Assembly: GCA_005406025.1 (NCBI GenBank)
Contig: BGZK01000019.1
Span: 62,001 to 126,000 of the forward strand
From: Eumeta japonica
Taxonomy: Eukaryota; Arthropoda; Insecta; Lepidoptera; Psychidae
DNA length: 64,000 nt
Direction: 5' to 3'
The translations under genes and the position numbers were made by a program. Below the pieces are notes generated by a model. The model was not told the DNA's origin, made no database searches, and was given only the letters and a program-made list of their open reading frames with translations. Below, piece by piece: positions 23,754 to 33,425 of the stretch; within the stretch, counting starts at the first letter, position 1, and every line of letters starts with the position of its first letter.

Positions 23754-24790
23754 GACCTCGACTTCACGTAACATCTCGTAACGTAATCACGAAGCATACA
23801 GCCCATGACTTAAGTTGACTAAGCTGAGAACTCATCAGTCAATTCGTCCGTTCAAATTCAATCAGAATCGAAGCCGGTCCTACTGAGTCAAGGACTAAGC
23901 TCCTGACCCTGCTACTTACTGTCACCTGAAGATCGAATATCTTCGTAATCTATTTTCTTCAGTTTTTATTTTTATTTTAGTTTCATTTATTATTATTATA
24001 GACAATTGTTATTTTAAATATAGGATTTATTGTAAAGGTACAATGAAATAATCTTCAAAAACAAGAAAATAATAAATGAAAACACAATTTGTTTTATTTA
24101 ATTTTCTTGTATCTATAAAAAAATTGCAAAAGAAAAACTGAACAGTTATATCATATTTACATAATATTGCGTCGACTTTAAATATATCCAAGCAAAAGCC
24201 GTTCTCACATTACGTTAAATAATTTTGCTCTAAGCGAATGACGCTTCAATTTCATCAAAGGATAATATTTTAATGACCTAAATTTTTCGCAGGAAAAGTA
24301 ATTTAATGCTCTTGTTATATTAACTTGTGAAATACATCTTCGTGAATTAATGACGTCATTAGAAAAGTTACTCCGGCCATTTAGCAATGTCTGACTCGCG
24401 GTTTTTCTGCAAAAAAAATCACCAACTTTCTTTTCATTTCGTAATAAAAATAAAAAGTTCTACGGGTTGAACATTTCTTATTTTTAAATCATAATTTATT
24501 TGAAGTGGAACAATTATCAATATAAATTTCATTTGCGACGTGAAGCATTCGAGTCGCAAATACAATTTTAATACAGACAAGTAATAAATATATTCCGTTT
24601 TAGAATCGACTTATTTTAGCAACTAAAGACAATTGTCGTTTAGTATAACTTATGGCTGAAAAGAAATATGATTAGGACAATAGACTGCTAGTTGTTAGAA
24701 TAAAAACATAATCTGAAAATCGGTTGACTTTGCAAGCCATCCCTTAAAATTCCAGTTATCGACGTCTCTTAGAGCTTCTAGAGCTATGAA
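23754..24790. other. Unassigned DNA
   Basis: An old-repeat fragment at about 23,815-23,890 ('GAACTCATCAGTCAATTCGT'), then AT-rich DNA with no recognised gene. Confidence 0.35.
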
Positions 24791-25970
24791 TACGTAGGGC
24801 ACACTGAAATTTCCGGTATGAATGAGAAAAATTTACTGTAATTCGTCAAAAACAACTTTATTGTTTATCATAATATTCTCTGCTTGAATAAACCAATTTT
24901 GAAAACATTTATGCCTCGCCTCTTCTGGTGATGAAAATCGTTGACCGCGTGATTGGTTCTTAATTATTGCGAATAAAAAAGACTCACAAGATGTAGGTAG
25001 AGACTGTATGCAGGATTGCTCATAAGTTCTACATTTTTCTCCTTCAAAAAATTTATTAGTCTGTTTGGTCGTATGCGAACTGACATTGTCGTAGTACAAG
25101 ATGATACGACGTTTACAGTTATTTTTACGGAGTTCAACAATAACTTCCGGCAAACAAAAGGTCGTGTACCAATCACTATCCACGGTACGACAATTCTTCA
25201 AAACAACAGTAACCACTTGTCCAGTTTTATTAAAAAAAGAAGTAATCATCCGCTTAGAAGCACTTCGCTCACGGGCTACTTTAGTTGCTTTCGGCTCATC
25301 TCGATAGACCCGTATGGTCAATTGTTGCTTTATTTTAGAGTGGTAGCAATAAATCCATGTTTCATCACCTGTTACTGTTATTTGACACCCTTTCCTTGAA
25401 TTTAGTTAGCATGGCATTACACCAAGTGACGCGGTCCGTTTTTAGAGTCTCAGTCTAATTCTTTGGAATCCACAGCCATTTTTATAACCAAATGTTTATG
25501 TAGGATTGATTGTGTTTGACTCATGTCTATGCCTAAGGATAGTCAAATCTCATAGTAGGTCACATGTCTATCTATTTCGATCGTACGGCGCACACCATCG
25601 ATGTTTTTATTGTTCACAGCGGTGGACGAGAGACCATCACGAAATTGATACGACCGCTCTTGAATTTTACAAACCAGATATAAATAGACATCTTGCATGG
25701 TGCTTTATCGCCAAAAGTAGTTTGAAGCCACGCAAGGCTATGCTGAGCTGTCAAATTACACTTAAAATCGTAGAAAATTTTCACGACTTAAATCCATAGT
25801 AACGAAAACAAGCAATTTTTAAAATGACGCCGTAATCTAAAAACAATTGACAGTTAGATGAAACAAACCGTATTCTATAGCCAGAGATTCATTTTAAAAT
25901 GAAGTAATAACTTTTTAAATATTGTTTATGTAAGTGGCTTATTCCAGAAACTTATAGTGCGCCCCACGTA
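24791..25970 (-). mobile_element. mariner element with both terminal repeats (copy 2)
   Basis: About 1,180 bp bounded by imperfect inverted repeats. The left end is TACGTAGGGCACACTGAAAT (24,791-). The right end, read on the minus strand from 25,970, is TACGTGGGGCGCACTATAAG. The two agree over about 27 bp with four substitutions and a short unaligned step. Both outermost pairs are TA, the target duplicated by mariner insertion, so the boundaries are well set. Inside is one decayed transposase frame on the minus strand. It is end-complete but protein-dead. Confidence 0.85.
24833..25797 (-). pseudogene. mariner transposase, nearly full length, inactivated
   Basis: The protein binds its element's inverted ends and catalyses cut-and-paste transposition through a DD34D metal site. 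From the ATG at 25,797 ('MDLSRENF') the pieces run in family order: 'RRTIEIDRHVTYYEI', 'MSQTQSILHKHL', 'KTDRVTWCNAMLTKFKE', 'TGDETWIYCY' with the first Asp, then 'KATKVARERSASKRMITSFF'. Next is 'RTVDSDWYTTFCLPEV', 'RRIILYYDNVSSHT' with the second Asp, and 'RGQRFSSPEEA' near the C-terminus. The last 162 codons are open to the stop at 24,833. The 'YSPDLAPxD' block with the third catalytic Asp is garbled. Upstream there are stops and frameshifts. The length (about 320 codons) is near the usual 340-350. Confidence 0.92.
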
Positions 25971-26014
25971 TTCCCTAGGAGTTTTTGCGCTTTAAGAATT
26001 CAAATATTTGAATG
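25971..26014. other. Spacer between mariner and next repeat
   Basis: Short unassigned stretch. Confidence 0.4.
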
Positions 26015-26345
26015 ACGTTTAACCCCGCAAGCCATCTTTGAAACTTCTTACTACAATTATTGAGCTCATAACGCTCAAAAAATTGATTTTAGTGCTTTTC
26101 AAGATTTGAAAGCTTAAGAATATAGTTCTCATACATTTTGAAGTTTCGGTAGAGTAGCTCAACAAATGTACTGAAAAACTAAAAATTTTTTCATCGCACA
26201 CACGCACACATACAGACACCATTTGGAAAATGATCATAATAGATGCCTAGGATCCTAAAAGGTCAAGATTTAGTAAAAACTTTATACTTCGGAAATCGAA
26301 CTGTAAACAGTATCTTCCCAATTTCATAGCTGGAAGTTAAAAAAA
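26015..26345 (-). repeat. TTTAACTTCCCGCTA repeat, copy 2 (partial)
   Basis: On the minus strand it begins TTTTTTTAACTTCCAGCTAT (from ~26,347). It runs through a block ending in ACCTTTTAGGATCCTAGG, then a TGGTGTCTGTATGTGTGCG block. The same order is seen in the longer copy at 54.9 kb (TTTTTTAACTTCCCGCTAA ... TGGTGTCCGTTTGTCTGTG). No protein is encoded. It lies head to tail with the next copy. Confidence 0.6.
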
Positions 26346-27040
26346 CGTTATTTTTCATATGTTTCAACAACGATATTTTTTGAACATATTCGATTTTGAT
26401 TTGCTTTACGATATTCGACCATAGTTTTATAAACAGACACAAACAACTGAACACTAAATATTAATTTATCAATATTTTTTCATATTAATTAAAAAAAAAC
26501 TCTTTTTTATTATTTTTTGTAACGATTTCAGTCGAGCAAATCAACTGGTTTTGATGCATTTTTCAACAATTTACGTTGTTTTTTAATGAAAATAGCTAAT
26601 TATATTTTGAAATTTTTCGGTAGGGCAATTCACAAGATATTGTAAACAAATAATTATTGAAAAATATTTCTTTAATAATATGTCTTGAACAAATTATCAG
26701 ATTTTTATTCAGTAAGTGGCAAGCGATGCAAATATTTAAGAAAAAAATTTAAATTTTGATATTAAGTAGTCTAAAAATTATAACGATAAACCTTTTTTTT
26801 AAAAACTTTATTTTTAAGATTCTTCAAAATCTACCGAATGGAATTAATTCAATGATTCAGGAAGTTCAAGTTGAGCGAACAATATTTGAATGTCGCAAGC
26901 TTTATTTCACACGCGCGTGCTCATTTATACGAATTCATACACAAGGTCTGGTAAAAACTCAATTGTAAAAAATCGGACTGAAAACAGTAAATTCTCAATT
27001 TTTTTTCAATTATTCAATTTTGTAGCGGGAATTTAAAAAT
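26346..27040 (-). repeat. TTTAACTTCCCGCTA repeat, copy 3
   Basis: On the minus strand it starts TTTAAATTCCCGCTACAAAA at about 27,036 and continues through a 'CTGTTTTCAGTCCGATTTTT' block also seen in copy 2. It therefore follows copy 2 in the same orientation. The remainder is AT-rich and diverged. The 70-codon plus frame over it is spurious. Confidence 0.5.
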
Positions 27041-27434
27041 ATGTTTCGAATTGCGACATAATATTATGTAAAACCGCAAAATATTTGTGTAACTCCAATT
27101 GTTACGATGTAAAATGTATGTCGAAGTGAGTACACGCGAGCTTGCTTTTTATAGTTTGCAAAATTTTAAATAGTTTATCTCTTACTTTAATATATTGTTT
27201 CTCTACACCAAACGAACGAATGAATTAAACGAGCACATCCATTTGAAAAAAAAATCAAATCTCAACTTTAAAATCTATCCAAGTAGATGCGGAACCCACT
27301 TTCTTTTAACTAAACCAAAAACAGCTTGAGAAGCTAATTTTTATTTTGCGCATTTATAATTTACTAATAATATACCCAATTTCGACAAGGGTTATTTTCA
27401 ATTTTGAGTTTATTGTTCCGTTAATTTTTAAAAG
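27041..27434. other. Unassigned AT-rich DNA
   Basis: Nothing recognised between the repeat and Penelope copy B. Confidence 0.4.
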
Positions 27435-27547
27435 AATTTTCAAAACAACGTCCGGTTCGTCTTATATATATATCGACATACTTTCATCACAAGTTAATTT
27501 ATGAATTCCAGATTTTTTATTACTATGCAATTTATCTTTATTGTTAA

Positions 27548-27671
27548 ATTTCAAGATTATTAAAAAAAATAATATTTACACAGCCTTTAAAACAAACAAC
27601 AATTTGAAAAAAATATGTAACAATAAAAATAAGTTGCATAATAATAATTTATAAATTAACTGATGAATAAT

Positions 27672-27746
<75 letters not shown>

Positions 27747-27985
27747 AACCGGACGTTGTTTTGAAACAAGATACAAAGAACATACTTCGACTTTAAAAAA
27801 CTTCATCAGACAGATCCCATTTTGCTAAACATCTAATAGAAACTCATAAGCTCAATAACGATCGCAATTTCGATGTTTTGCATGTGTGTGAGAAGGGGTT
27901 ACGTTTGAATGTTTTGGAATCCTTCGAAATTTTAAAACATAAAGATAATAATAATGTGCTCAATGACCAAATAAACATTTATTAA
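27548..27985 (+). pseudogene. GIY-YIG endonuclease end of Penelope, interrupted by (TA)n
   Basis: This is the C-terminal endonuclease of a Penelope polyprotein. 'TGRCFETRYKEH' (27,747-) follows the TA tract, and after a frameshift the frame 'HFAKHLIETHKLNN' ... 'DVLHVCEKGLRLNVLESFEI' runs open to a TAA at 27,983-27,985. The His-rich block and the 'LNxLExxEI' Glu are the expected later parts of the GIY-YIG domain. The GIY-YIG start itself, seen in copy A, has been replaced by the TA run, so the enzyme is dead. Of the four copies, only this one keeps the true C-terminus. Confidence 0.8.
27676..27741. repeat. (TA)n microsatellite inside Penelope copy B
   Basis: About 66 bp of alternating TA. 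In copy A the same place reads ATAAATCGATATATTTAAG, so the tract probably grew from that short AT seed after insertion. Confidence 0.9.
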
Positions 27986-28199
27986 TCGCCATTGTTGGAC
28001 ACTTGCCTGTAACTATTTGGGTAATGGTTGGTGATGGTTAATCTGTGACATTTGACAGGCATGTCTATTGGTGGTGGTCTGTGGCTGCTGGCGAGGATGC
28101 TTTCGTCGCTCTTTGACCATTGCATGATAGCGGTTTACTTCACGAGGTTGTGCCGGTTGGTTTTAATACTCCTTATACCCTGGTGGGTGTGACTGTCTG

Positions 28200-28252
28200 C
28201 AATTTTCTGAGGATGTGCCTAATTGGCATGAAACGTACGTACAAATTATCAT
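28200..28252 (+). ncRNA. Hammerhead ribozyme-like motif, Penelope copy B
   Basis: CTGAGGA at 28,207-28,213, stem-loop TGTGCCTAATTGGCAT, GAAA at 28,230-28,233, helix III ACGTACGT and triplet GTA (predicted cut after 28,241). Helix II pairs GUGCC with GGCAU. Helix I pairs AATTTT with CAAATT except the pair at the cut. It lies about 215 bp after the endonuclease stop, a usual 3' position for Penelope elements. Confidence 0.6.
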
Positions 28253-28477
28253 TGTAACGATTAGCGGACTAAGATAATTATAAAAAATAAAATGAACACT
28301 TGCTTAGGTGTTCAATATCTGTCAATCCTCTCGAATCAATATTCAATCATTTGGATATAGATTCGTAGTGGAGAGGCAGATTCGAGGGTCAGCGGTGGGT
28401 TGCATGCTGCATGTTAATGCATGTTGCAGGCAAGCGTCTATTATGGATTACCGCGAATTAACACCTCACACAATAAA

Positions 28478-29400
28478 ATACTGCGCACTGGGTCGATGTT
28501 AGGCCACAGGTAGAGCGGACCCTTCGATATGAAGTCAAACAATTGTGGGAGAGTGTGCTTAGGCAGCGGGATGATTGGAAATGAAGTCGCGTGATATTTG
28601 GATAGACTCAATGAAAATAAAAAAAAGGAAAACAACAATTATTCGATTTTAAATATTGTAGGTGCATTGATACGGCTTTTTATAAAAAAAATACATAATT
28701 GACGATGCTCAGCGCCGACCCATAGAGAACGATTTCCAAAACGACCGTAGCATTTACGATGTACAGTGAATGTTGCGAGCGTAAAATCCGCTTTATGGAC
28801 TCTAAAACAGCTAACGAGTGTACACAGCACTTCGTGTGATTTCAAATATAAGGTACGATGGATTGTGCGCTTGAACATTTTTTAATAACTGCACCAAAAA
28901 AAATATATGCAATATCCCACTATCTGGACAAAAGGCATGCTTTTTTACAATTTGTTGTGTAATTAAAAAGATTTAATATTTAATTAATGGATCCTTTGTC
29001 AGATCTTTAAATTTGAAATAGATATGTATTCAAAATAGCTATTCTGTATAAAATTAATACATTATAAATATAAATACAATAATACATTATAAACAGTATT
29101 TTTCATTATTAATTACTTCATAAATAAATTTATAAAAATACAAATCAATAAAACGTTTAAAAACGAAACGCAAAATGAATATTAATTTAAGTATATTTAT
29201 TTGACATCACTTTAGTTATATAATTATATACTTTGCGGTGCAATAGGGTTCTCCATATTATAACGACTACAATGGAAAAGGTTCTACGAGACAAAAACTT
29301 AGTCAGACATGTGCGAGTTGGCGCGTCTGAACTCCGGATAAGATACGAATTAAGCTTTATTCGTCATTCCTTATTTGAGTTTCCTGTTGCTTTTATTTTT
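28478..29400. other. Unassigned DNA
   Basis: No gene recognised. About 28,690-28,880 is GC-richer with an unremarkable 79-codon minus frame. Confidence 0.4.
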
Positions 29401-29431
29401 AAATCAGATAAACATACAGTTTATCTGATTT
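29401..29431. repeat. Perfect 13-bp hairpin
   Basis: AAATCAGATAAAC and GTTTATCTGATTT around a 5-nt loop. Confidence 0.8.
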
Positions 29432-32400
29432 TAATAAACTTTAATGTACTACAAGAGCACACCGTTTTGTAATATATAAACTAAATAAACTAAACTCAAT
29501 TTATCTTATGTCTGTGTTGCAGTTTGTTCACTTGTGACTCGACATATACTTACACGATATCGATAAAATTTTAAAAACTCATAGAATTCATTGTCGAGTA
29601 AATTATAGTTTACTGTTTATATTGTTGTGTATTTATCCGTATAACTCGTTATAACCAAAAGATTTAAGTTATAATTGTGTTTTATTTTGTCGGCCATGCT
29701 TATCGTTTGCTTTGCTTAGAGAAAAAGCAGTGTTAGAGTGGGCGATACGGGTTGAGAGAAAAAGGGGGAGAGAAAGATATCGCATGAAAGGGCGAGTTAA
29801 AACGAAAACGAAGGAAAAAGGCAGTGTCAGCAATCAATTGTAACCATTTAATAATAATAATTATATTTTAATAAGTAGAAGATTATACTAAATTGAAACA
29901 AATGATAGGGTTTTACACTGCATCTTTTGTCAGTAATATATACTATTATTGTCATATCGTAAGCGTGATAATTTGTAACTATTTTCAGTTGTGTTTAACT
30001 CAATTACGTACAAACAGCTAAACGGATTTAGATGAAATTAAGGACTAAGATACAATATTTTCTAGATTATACGCTTGAATTTTTATCCCTCTCACTAATT
30101 CATTTCTGTGCAATAATTTACAAGAAAGCGGAATCGCTATCGAAAACGGTATAAATATGGGAATGGTAAGCGATAGCGCGATCGCAAAAGAGGGGAGCAC
30201 AGGACTGACACAGACAACAACAGCAAGTGTGAAATAGGAAGGTAAATTGAAAACGAATTATTTATTACGAATGTGGTTTTCAGATGCGTGAGTTCAGATG
30301 TTAGACATGCCTAGCGAAAGGTCGCAGCACACCAGATTTGGCAAAGGACTTTTTTACTTTTACGGAAAGCTACATTGGTCGTATTATATATATGCGGATG
30401 AAAATTTTGTCCTTACCGAACTCATGCTCATAGGAGTGGAATAAATTACTGTTTGCAGTCCTGGTGCTTAATTCGAAACAAATAAAATGGAAATATTCGT
30501 TACACATGTAATATCGAAAAAATGCTTTGCAATCAAATTATTTCATTAGCCCTTTAGTAGAACCAATTCGTCTTGATAGATAAGGAATTTTTTAGTTATT
30601 TAATTTATATACACCTAATCTATTAACATTAAAAAAATAATAATTAAATGCAAACACTTTGATTTTATTTATCTTTACCGACGTCAAACTCGCTGTGTAT
30701 GCGCATGTGTGCGATTTAGAACAAAATAAAAACACAAAATCATCGCGCTGATCGCCGGAACCTTTCGCCGCGAGAGCAAAAAAATTTATGGGCGATCATC
30801 TTTTTAATTAAAAAATGTCGAGTCACGTCCAGAAATTCGCTAGGGCGGGCGGGCGGCGGCCAGACGTGTCCAGTGGTTTTAATTAAATGTTAGGAATCCG
30901 CGCCGGCCGCGGGCCGCTGCGCGGACGTCGTTCAGCGATGTCTCCTACTTCTATGGGAGACATATTTCTATGTCTGTCCGAATTCAGGAAACGGAAAACG
31001 GAAATTTATGAAATTAAAGACTGAGTGAAAAAAATACGTGAAAAATTTGATATTCCGATTTCCAACCAAATTTATTTTCTGTACTGAGTGAGATCTATAT
31101 TTTCATACCGATCCGAATTTGTGTCTCGATATCGATGTCATTATCAAAATCGCACCGAAAGCCGCTTCAGTGTCATCCCAAATAACAATCACCAAGAATT
31201 ATTTTGCAATCGCATAAAAGTTATGTTACATACTCAGGGTTCACGCATTTATGTAGATCTATGTGTGCGCTTCTTTATTCCACTATAACTTTGAAACTCC
31301 TCAAACATTAACGTCTCAGACCTTTATAATGTCATAAGTAGGAGAACGTCCGAATGATTTTCAAAAAATACACGAGCTGCCTTACTAGCACTTAAAATCT
31401 GCGCGCATGTTCAAAGGCAGTTTTAATAATTAAATAGCGTTCGCCAATTCTCGCCAGTCGTTAAAGTTTTTTAACGTCCCCGCTTTCGCTAAAAACTATA
31501 AAATAACACCCGAATTAAATAAAAAAATAAACGCTGCTCTTTGTGAATTATTAGCCAAAAAATAGAAATAAGAAAAATTGTGTCAATTCCGACGCGCGAC
31601 TGGGGATTACTCCTTAAGAACAATTTTTTATATACAGTTACACAATAGCAGCAGAAGGTAGATAAACGCATCGCTTATAATACTGAAATCATGTATGTAC
31701 TTTAATTCTTATTTATTTATACTTATTAGAATAAATATATTACATATATTGTCTTACCTGATAAAACTTTGAAACTCCAATTCTCCATATTAAGCAATTA
31801 GTGACAATGGCACTAACATTTAACCAAATTTTGTAAAAAATGATCCCTTTACTTTTTTCATCATTACCATAAATAACCGAAATAGGGTGGCTAAAACTAG
31901 GGGATAACAGAAACAACTTTAAAAAATCGTAAGCAACTGGACAACTAATATATTTGATAAATATATTTTTTTGATTTACTCACAAAATTATAAATTTCAG
32001 TTTTAAAGATTTTTTAAATTGTTTACAACAAATTTAACTACAACTTATTTTTTTTTATCTTTACACAGTTCATTTTAAATCTTTCAAAGTAACTTATTTA
32101 AAATTGAAGTATTTATCTCAAATCTATACATAAAGGTCTATTTTCTTGGACTAGCCCAATTTACGTGCAATAATAATAACACACCTCGGAATCAGCAATG
32201 GAATGAAAATACACACATCCAATTTGTTTCACGGAGGGGCAACGGAACAACGACTTCACTCCTTGTTACGAGTAACATAACATTTAGCTCTCTATGTAAT
32301 ACGAGTATCCTTACTGCGGGCTATACATAAAAATCGATTCTTAAGGGCTAACTTTCAAAAATGATTCAAACAAAAAAAGTAACAAATCAACAAGTTGAAG

Positions 32401-32949
32401 TTACCACCTTCTAAAGAAATTACTGACGTACAAGAGCACTTTCTCAAAATAACAGATTAAAGTTTGTTTATATTTCAGTTGAGAAACCCAAAATCCTATT
32501 TTTCAAACGTTATCGTTCTAATTTATTTCAAAGATTACGTTTTGTTCAATTTCAATGTTATAAATTTTCTCAACAGATGAATGAAAGCGTACATGCCTAC
32601 TTCAGTATCTTCTTTCCTGCTTTGTATTCGTGGCACGTCATCTACCATAAGTAGAAGATTTTTGCAGTATTGTGTTTACAGCTTGTTTATTTAACATTTT
32701 CATCCCTTTTAGTTGCACTAATTTTTAATACCAGTTCATTTTTTGAAATCACTTCTTTTGACGTGCTATGAAAAAATGATGAGAGTGAATTTTTATCGGA
32801 GTTACTCGAAAACCCGTTAAAACTAAAAACTACAGTATGAAGTTCTTGCAAACAGTTTAGGGAACAACTTCAGACCAGTAATAATTGATATGCCAATAAG
32901 GTTTACTACTAGATGGCGCTTAAAAACAAGAAATTAATATTAAATTATA
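29432..32949. other. Unassigned DNA with a CpG-rich block
   Basis: No gene recognised. 30,840-30,935 is very CpG-rich (GGGCGGGCGGGCGGCGGCCA, CGCGCCGGCCGCGGGCCG) and surrounds TTTTAATTAAATG, a plausible regulatory island. 30,130-30,180 holds CGCTATCG and CGATAGCG as inverted copies. Confidence 0.35.
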
Positions 32950-33425
32950 AGTGCCTCGTTGTCTGTCGATTGGTATTATTTCCCGCTTCTTTTCAAAATT
33001 TGTTCTTAGGTCACCATTTAGGTGCCTTCGAACTACTAGCCCTCTCGCTCATCTCTTTATAATTATTAGTACAGTATCTTCCGTACTACACTCCTATTTT
33101 ATATTTATATTCCCATATATATTCTCTAAGTTACCAATTAGATAACTTTGAGCAGTTGGCTCTTACTTTACTCCCTGTTTATTTATAAATATATTTCCTT
33201 TGTCCTTATGGACCTTCACCGGCATTACATACTTTCCTTATTTTTTATTTCCTGGTTTTAAGGCTCCTATCACCTAGTAGATGACCATACATCCCCGAGG
33301 GGTATAGCCCCCTCAATCCCTCTGCCCTTGTCGATTTATCGATTTCGTACTCTGCCCCACTTCTCCTCTGCGATACCTCACCCCCCGCAATCTCTTAGGT
33401 GGGTAGTCCTAGAATTTCAAATTTG
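32950..33425 (+). repeat. Pyrimidine-rich region with ~119-bp degenerate tandem units
   Basis: Blocks at about 33,009 (TAGGTCACCATTTAGGTGCC) and 33,128 (TAAGTTACCAATTAGATAAC) are similar and each is followed by a CTCTCG/CTTAC-type pyrimidine tract. This gives a period of about 119 bp. The later part holds CCGAGGGGTATAGCCCCCT and CCCCCCGCAATCTC. No protein seen, origin unknown. Confidence 0.4.

Larger units (their letters stand above)
27435..28477 (+). mobile_element. Penelope-like element, copy B, with inverted 5' end
   Basis: The plus-strand part (27,548-28,477) holds the endonuclease end, the 3' noncoding region with a hammerhead-like motif, the terminal palindrome and the complete family end (CGCGAATTAACACCTCA). 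It is preceded by a minus-strand piece (27,435-27,546) of the same element, equivalent to copy A 13,059-13,160. The element thus starts as an inverted repeat of its own endonuclease region. Inverted partial copies are a known habit of Penelope elements. A (TA)n tract has expanded inside the coding part. Confidence 0.85.

Noticed and set aside
25016..25399. 127-codon plus-strand frame
   Set aside because: It is the antisense shadow of the mariner transposase, which is clearly on the minus strand.
28308..28502. Small 'secreted Cys-rich' peptide, also seen at 52,368-52,556 minus
   Set aside because: Both are the translated 3' noncoding region of Penelope copies, so the similarity is repeat-derived.
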